A program made the position numbers and the translations under genes. DNA of 64,000 nt from Ailurus styani (taxonomy: Eukaryota; Chordata; Mammalia; Carnivora; Ailuridae). Of the stretch, positions 58,420 through 64,000 are shown piece after piece. The notes beneath the pieces were generated by a model. That model had not been told where the DNA came from. It did not search any database and was given only the letters and a program-made list of their open reading frames with translations. The stretch is taken from contig LNAC01000375.1 in the NCBI GenBank assembly GCA_002007465.1, positions 1,344,087 to 1,408,086 of the forward strand, written 5' to 3'. The first letter of the stretch is position 1. Each line of letters begins with the position of its first letter.

Positions 58420-58882
58420 CAATAGTCTGTCCTTATCTGTGGGGATACATCCCAAGACCCTCAGTGGATGCTTAAAATCATAGGTGGTATCAAACCCTAG
58501 TATTCTTATATATACTGTGTTTTTTCCTATACAACATACCTTTGATAAAGTTTAATTTATAAATTACACAGTAAAAGAAGAGCAATGACAAATAAAATAA
58601 TTATGACAATATACTGTAAAAAAAAATTATGTGACTGAGATCTCTTTCCCTCAAAACATCTTGCACTGTACTCACTCTTTTTGCAATGATGTGACATGAT
58701 AAAATGCCTACATGATAAGATGAAATGAGGTGAGTGATATGGACAGTGTGATGCAGCACTGGACTACTACTGACCTGATGATGATGATTCCTCAGAAGCA
58801 GGATCATCTGCTTCCAGACCATGGTTGACCTTGGGCAACTAAAACCACAAAAAGTGAAACTGTATATAATGTGGGGACTCAC
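58420..58882 (+). mobile_element. Tigger/MER2-type non-autonomous DNA transposon
   Basis: The left end AGTCTGTCCTTATCTGTGGG, the internal CCCAAGACCCTCAGTGGATG, TATACTGTGTTTTTTCCTAT, GATAAAGTTTAATTTATAAA, GACATGATAAAATGCCTACA, GATCATCTGCTTCCAGACCA, and the right end ATGTGGGGACTCAC match the pogo/Tigger-derived MER2 family in order. A TA dinucleotide precedes it (58418-58419), as expected for TA-target elements. It has no transposase. The terminal inverted repeats are degraded. Confidence 0.85.
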
Positions 58883-60480
58883 AATCTTCTCTGCAGTGCA
58901 CCTTTTAAAATGAGACCTTTGTCAACCTTATTTCATAATTTGAACCAAAGCATATAGGGTCTGGAAAGAGATATAGTTTTACAAAAATATCCAAACAAAG
59001 CTTTAGCTTCAATTGGACTATTCTAATCTACCTGGGAACATTTCCAATATGCATCTTTTAAAGCATTTCTTAGCAACACATAAACAATACAAAAGGAGAA
59101 AAATGTAGATGAAAAGCACAAAATGTTTTTGCTTCCATCACGTAGTTACTCTATAACAAGATTTTGTTGATGCCTAAATTTGGCAAAAAAAAAAAAAAAA
59201 GGAAAAAAATCCCATAATAAGCAAAAATGGGCAGTAAAAACTAAGCAAAAAGGGGCAGTAACATCATAACAAAGAGAATGTTTTACAAACAAAATTTCCA
59301 AATAAGCAGTTGTTTCCTACACTGTACAGTATTTTCCTATACTGAAAATTGTATTTTATTTTTTCTGACATACAGGCAGCTGGAATGCTAATAAGTGTGG
59401 AGATATGAAAGGAAGGAAAAGATTGTTAGACAAACTTTTAGGCACTATAGGAGCCTTAATTCTAAGAGCCGTTTGGTTGCCTTCAAGACATATGGGGTAT
59501 TCTCAATAGTAATCTGTTTCTTCTCTGTGCCTTTATAGGTCAAGGTGGCCAAAACTTGTCAAATTTATATATTTATCAAATTTGATTGTCCTGACAAATT
59601 CTCAGAAAATGACCCTCCCTAAAAGCACTTTACTGAAATTCAATGCAGCAAACTGAAGCACTTTGAATGTTGGCTCTCTTAGTTGGGCCCCATCCTCACA
59701 GCATAGTGGCTTTGAAAGGCTGGTGGCAAGGATGAGGGAAGGAAGCAAGGAAGACAAAAACAACAAGACTTCTTCTATAAAACCTCAACACTATCCTTTC
59801 CTGTAAATTCACCTCTTTGACTCCCTCATGTTTGCCATATGTTCAAAAAAAACAAAACAAAATACAGCAAAACCAGCTATCAGAGACAGTAAGCAAAAAC
59901 ATCACAGCATGCACATCTAATTTCCTTCAACACAAAAGTCGGAAACATATACTCCATATTCCTCAGAAAGGGCAACAGAAAAAAAAATGAGTTATTACTC
60001 CAAGAGATTAGGATTGTTAGTCAATGTTATCTTACAAGTGTCAACCTAAATAACAGATGTGATTTTGGTGATGAAAATGAATCTCCAAAATTCTTCCTGT
60101 GAAATTTCCATTTCAAAGAGTAATTGAATGTGACATGATGACTTCTTCACCTTTTAAAACTTGAACCTTAAAATAAATTCTACATAGGATCAAATGAAGG
60201 TGAAACTGAAATGCCCTTATTTATATGCTTGGTGGTGGTGATTAATTGCACACAAGTATCCTGGAGACTTTAGGAGTCACAGCCATAGTAAACTATTATC
60301 TATCCCTCATGCATGTCAGAGTTAAATAAAAAAAAAATAAGACATTGAGAGCTATAGATCCAGATCATCTTTCCAATATATATATTTTTTTAATTTAAAG
60401 ATACCATAATACTTAGCTATAGCAATAGCATCTAAATGACTCTACCTACCACAAAGCTGTATAGATAAAAGCAACAAAAT
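58883..60480. other. AT-rich intergenic DNA
   Basis: No gene is seen. A-rich patches lie at 59188-59200 and 59845-59870. An AAAAGGGGCAGTA / AAAATGGGCAGTA repeat occurs at 59224-59262. Confidence 0.4.
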
Positions 60481-60730
60481 AGCTAGAATTTACAGAGTAC
60501 TTACACAGCCTGGCACTGCCCTATGTAATTTATTTATTTCTTATCCATAAATATCTTACTTAATATTATCAGGGAAAAAAAAGGGGTAAGAGTATAACAC
60601 CTCTTCATCGGGTCACAAAATTGAATCTTAAGAAAGCAGAATAGTGTGTTTCAGTTGACATACTTTGTGAACATCAGAGCAAGAATTAAGATCCAGATGT
60701 GTTTAACACTCGTTCAATCACCTCTGAGTG
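60481..60730 (+). mobile_element. Ancient SINE/LINE2-class relic
   Basis: AGAGTACTTACACAGCCTGG, CACTGCCCTATGTAATTTAT, and later AGCAAGAATTAAGATCCAGA follow the same ancient repeat text noted at 20251 and 26020. Confidence 0.5.
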
Positions 60731-60881
60731 CTACCCGGCTAAAGACACGTTTGTCAATTTGACTCAAAGATGCGGTCAGAGTGGAATTCAACATTCTTTT
60801 ATAACAGTACGGAAATACAGCCTCACTGATTTCTTCTTACTATAAATCTCTCCTGATGAATTAGAATTCAAATTACTACCA

Positions 60882-61394
60882 TACATGTGATTTTCCTCAA
60901 CTTTGAAATCATTTTAGTCGTTTGCCCTATTTCATAATAAACTGCAATGTTACTGAAAGACTGGCATCCTACCGTGACAGGCTGTTATAAGAAAGCATCC
61001 CCTAAATTGGCATTCTTTTACTGAAGGTAATCTTAATACCAACTTTCAATAATTTGTTTCATCTTTCCTGTAATAAGTTTCTGTACACATTTAAACAGCA
61101 AGTTTCAGAGATACTGAGTCAATTAATTTCTCATGTTNTACATGTGATTTTCATCAACTTTGAAATCATTTTAGTCGTTTGCCCTATTTCATAATAAACT
61201 GCAATGTTACTGAAAGACTGGCATCCTACCGTGACAGGCTGTTATAAGAAAGCATCCCCTAAATTGGCATTCTTTTACTGAAGGTAATCTTAATACCAAC
61301 TTTCAATAATTTGTTTCATCTTTCCTGTAATAAGTTTATGTACACATTTAAACAGCAAGTTTCAGAGATACTGAGTCAATTAATTTCTCATGTT
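60882..61394. repeat. 256-bp tandem duplication split by a single N
   Basis: Copy 1 is 60882-61137, the N is 61138, and copy 2 is 61139-61394. The copies have the same length and differ at two positions (CCTC/CATC near the start and TTCTG/TTATG near the end). Each begins TACATGTGATTTTC and ends AATTTCTCATGTT. The most likely cause is an assembly join between two overlapping contig ends. Confidence 0.97.
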
Positions 61395-62444
61395 CTGTAA
61401 TGTGATTGCAACATATGCAGCACAAAAATCTAAATTGATAATGTGTTATAAAATTAGAGAGAGAGACAGAGAGAGAAGTTCAGGCTAGTAAAAGGTTGGT
61501 GATTTCAAACTCTAAAAGGAAGATGATTTGTCTCTGAAAACTTTTTTCTTTCTTTTTCTAGCAGACATAATTTAACCATGAAATCCCAAGTCTATATTTA
61601 ACTACAAAGTTCTTTTGACATACACCAAATTCAAAGAGAATAATCTGTGCCCAGCACAGCAGATTTGAAAACATTGCAAAATGATATTAAATGATAATGA
61701 TCAAATTCTGAAAGCATAGTCAACCTAAATAACCAGATGAATTACATCTGGTTGTCTTTTAAAAATATGATATGCAGCATGTTTTTCCTACCTGATCCTC
61801 TACCCATCTATGAATTGCATTTAGCTAACTGAAGTAAAAGTATAAAAGTCTTCATGTCTATCAACTTTATAATTGGAGGGTGATTCCCTTGGCATTTACC
61901 ATCTAAACTGTAACAATCTCCAACTAAAATTAAATGAAATACAGTCAAGCTGAATACTAAAATATTTCTAAGATTTTTAAAACTGGAATAGAGTCTTGGA
62001 ATGTAAATGATAGTGTAATAATAGAAATATTCCAGAATGAGTCAGTTCCTAGCATAACAGCTCAATTTTCTGAAAGCAAGGCATTTAAAAAATATATTTT
62101 ATTTTTTATTGAGTTTACTTTCTTCCTACTTACTTCCATGTCGAAAGTCTCCTGAGAAAGAAAGGGGGCAACATGACTTTTTTCCTAGTTATAAAATTCT
62201 CAATGAACTCTTAAATTGGGAAAAATGGGTCATCATTAAAGTACAAAGACTATTCTGGAACTAGCTATAGGTAGCAATTGCACAACATTGTCATGTACTA
62301 ATTGCCACTGAATTGTTCACTATAAAATAATTATTTTATGAGAAGTTCACCTCAATTTTGAAAGGTGCATAAAATAAATATTAAATTTCCATTTAAAATA
62401 ATGAGGTAACTTTACAAAGGTATTACATATAGTTGAGTTAAAAT
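61395..62444. other. AT-rich intergenic DNA
   Basis: No gene or nameable repeat is seen. Confidence 0.45.
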
Positions 62445-62459
62445 GAATTATGAATCTTA

Positions 62460-62651
62460 TTAAAGATTTTATTTATTTGTCAGAGAGAGGAAGAGTACAC
62501 AAGCAAGGGGAATGCCGGAGGAAAAAGTAGGCTCCCTGCTGAGCAGGGAGCCCAAAACAGGGTTTGATCCCAGGACCCTGGGGATCACAATCCTGGGATC
62601 ATGACCTGAGTCAAAGGCGGATGCTTAAATATCTGAGCCACCCAGGTGCCT
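62460..62651 (-). mobile_element. Old carnivore SINE, antisense
   Basis: TAAAGATTTTATTTATTTGT start, GCAGGGAGCCCAAAACAGGG, CATGACCTGAGTCAAAGGCG and a GAGCCACCCAGGTGCC end. An imperfect duplication flanks it (GAATTATGAATCTTA at 62445-62459 and CAAGTTATGTATCTTA at 62652-62667). Confidence 0.92.
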
Positions 62652-62667
62652 CAAGTTATGTATCTTA

Positions 62668-63382
62668 ATGTACACCTCTTATGCATAGAGATTTAGGTTA
62701 TTTTCCCAACACCAATCCTCACACCCTTCAGTGTTCCTTGCTGACAAGAGTTTTTGAGGGTTTCACCTCTGAAGTTAAGATACTCCCCACCAGAGTCCAG
62801 GGCAGCAGAATGGGGGGATATGATTGCTATGATTCAATTATGGACATTTCCCTTAGTAAAGACTGAAACAGCAAGTATGCTTGTAGACTTCTAGTAAAAA
62901 AAAAAAAAAAGAAAAGGCACAAGAGAAGAAATGCCTTTTCTCTTCTGTGTTGGGTATTGTATTGTCTATTTGTGACAATGGGAACTGCTCTAATCATCTT
63001 GTAGCCACGAGGGGGACAGCAAAACATGTTTAAGAGAGCATGGTATTACAGACATCATTGTGCCACTCACTAACTTTCAGACTACTTGCAAATGCCACAA
63101 GACCTATATTATGTGAACTAGTAAATTTTCCTCTATGTAAAAGTTACTTTAAGTTGGATATTTTATTACTTGTAGTTGAAAGCATCCCACTTGAAACAGT
63201 ATGATCATAAAATTTCCCATTTTTGTGGGGGAAAATAATGCATGGAAAACATATAATTAAAACATCACATAGTTTTATATGTATAATATATACAAATATG
63301 GACATATATAAAAAATTTCTTACAAGTTACATACAAATGGTCAATCATGCTTATCCTAGGAAATAAGAGAAAGTATGAGGAT
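62668..63382. other. Intergenic DNA
   Basis: No gene is seen. A poly-A stretch lies at 62898-62911, and a self-complementary AGGCACAAGAGAAGAAATGC / CTTTTCTCTTCTG pair lies nearby (62915-62947). Confidence 0.45.
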
Positions 63383-63596
63383 AGAAGCATCACTTTTTAC
63401 TTCAGAGTTCTTTGAATTTTTTACAACATATGCTATTTATCCAAATTTAATAACAGACACAGAAATAAAAAGGAAATCTTAATGACNGAGAAGCATCACT
63501 TTTTACTTCAGAGTTCTTTGAATTTTTTACAACAAACATATGCTATTTATCCAAATTTAATAACAGACACAGAAATAAAAAGGAAATCTTAATGAC
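63383..63596. repeat. About 104/108-bp tandem duplication split by a single N
   Basis: Copy 1 is 63383-63486, the N is 63487, and copy 2 is 63489-63596. Copy 2 has four extra bases in an ACAACA stretch (ACAACAAACATATGC versus ACAACATATGC); otherwise they are the same. Both end in AAGGAAATCTTAATGAC. A likely assembly artefact, as at 60882. Confidence 0.96.
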
Positions 63597-64000
63597 CATT
63601 CATAAATTGAAGAAAATTGAATCTTTGTATTTTTTGGAAAAATTATGATTATTAGTATTTCTCTTTTTTCATAAATGTTGTTTATATCTTGTATCAGTCG
63701 AGACTTATTTACATGCAGTGAAAATGCCTTGGTTAAAACAACCAATCCAAGAAAGGTAGGATTAGAGCTCCCTTTGACAAAGACTGAAACCAGGTATCTT
63801 TGCCTTCTCATCTCTCATTGTTCCTTGTCTGCCATTTGAGACGCACCCATCTCTGTGGAAAGCATACCTGGAGATTCTGGCCTAGGTCAAATTCTCACAA
63901 CTCCACACCCAAAGAAGTGCTTCACATACAGCACCTATCTGAAAATGTCTTGTCAGCTTGGGTGATGTGTCCATCCCTTTGACTAATCACTGTGACAGAG
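63597..64000. other. Intergenic DNA to the window end
   Basis: No gene is recognised. The 84-codon minus-strand and 60-codon plus-strand open frames have no domain. Confidence 0.45.

Overview
This window is gene-poor mammalian nuclear DNA. I find no intact protein-coding gene and no exon of a multi-exon gene that I can support. The organism is a caniform carnivore and most likely a mustelid (ferret, mink or otter type). This rests on many copies of a tRNA-derived carnivore SINE whose youngest copies share the head GGGCGCCTGGGTGGCTCAG followed by GTGGGTTAAAGCCTCTGCC, a GAGGCCCGCATC block, a TCTGCCTGCCTCTCTGCC segment and an AAATAAATAAATAAAATCTT tail. Older copies carry the general arctoid and carnivore variants. 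Species identity is an inference from SINE subfamily, not a proven fact.

Layout. 1-10 kb: AT-rich DNA with an old LTR relic (about 1640-2131), a perfect 78-bp palindrome (3948-4025), and a heavily mutated ancient L1 on the plus strand (about 4400-9700). Six SINEs (4180 to 8923) and a long homopurine tract interrupt that L1. 10-16 kb: a three-SINE nest (10925-11557), two more SINEs, a second old L1/HAL1-like ORF1 remnant, and an L2-type relic. 16-30 kb: mostly unannotatable AT-rich DNA with an old L1 3' end (21940-23115), microsatellites, MIR and L2-type fragments, and young SINEs at 26282 and 29790. 30-39 kb: a second SINE in a close pair, an antisense SINE, a processed pseudogene of TFB2M (34866-35718), another L1 3' end, and old L1 ORF1 sequence.

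39-46 kb is the main structure. A full-length (about 6.4 kb) carnivore L1 has its 5' UTR, ORF1, ORF2, 3' UTR, A tail and an 11-bp target-site duplication. It sits in the same orientation inside the ORF1 of an older L1. It is coding-dead: ORF1 has lost its ATG, ORF2 has several frameshifts, a block of the endonuclease is deleted, the endonuclease SDH histidine is Arg, and the reverse-transcriptase FADD box is FVDD. 46-64 kb: unique AT-rich DNA with an antisense truncated L1, an L2 fragment, an antisense MaLR (MLT1-type) LTR, a decayed tRNA-Ile(AAT), a Tigger/MER2-type DNA transposon, and SINEs at 51564, 54983 and 62460.

Assembly quality matters here. The window has seven isolated single Ns. 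Two (61138 and 63487) separate almost identical tandem copies of 256 bp and about 104-108 bp. This is the signature of contig ends that were abutted without merging their overlap. Five more lie in the 3' half of the young L1. Local duplications and some L1 frameshifts should therefore not be read as biology without checking reads. I found no previously undescribed biological system. The observations most worth checking are the false duplications, the palindrome, the TFB2M retrocopy and the exact lesions of the L1.
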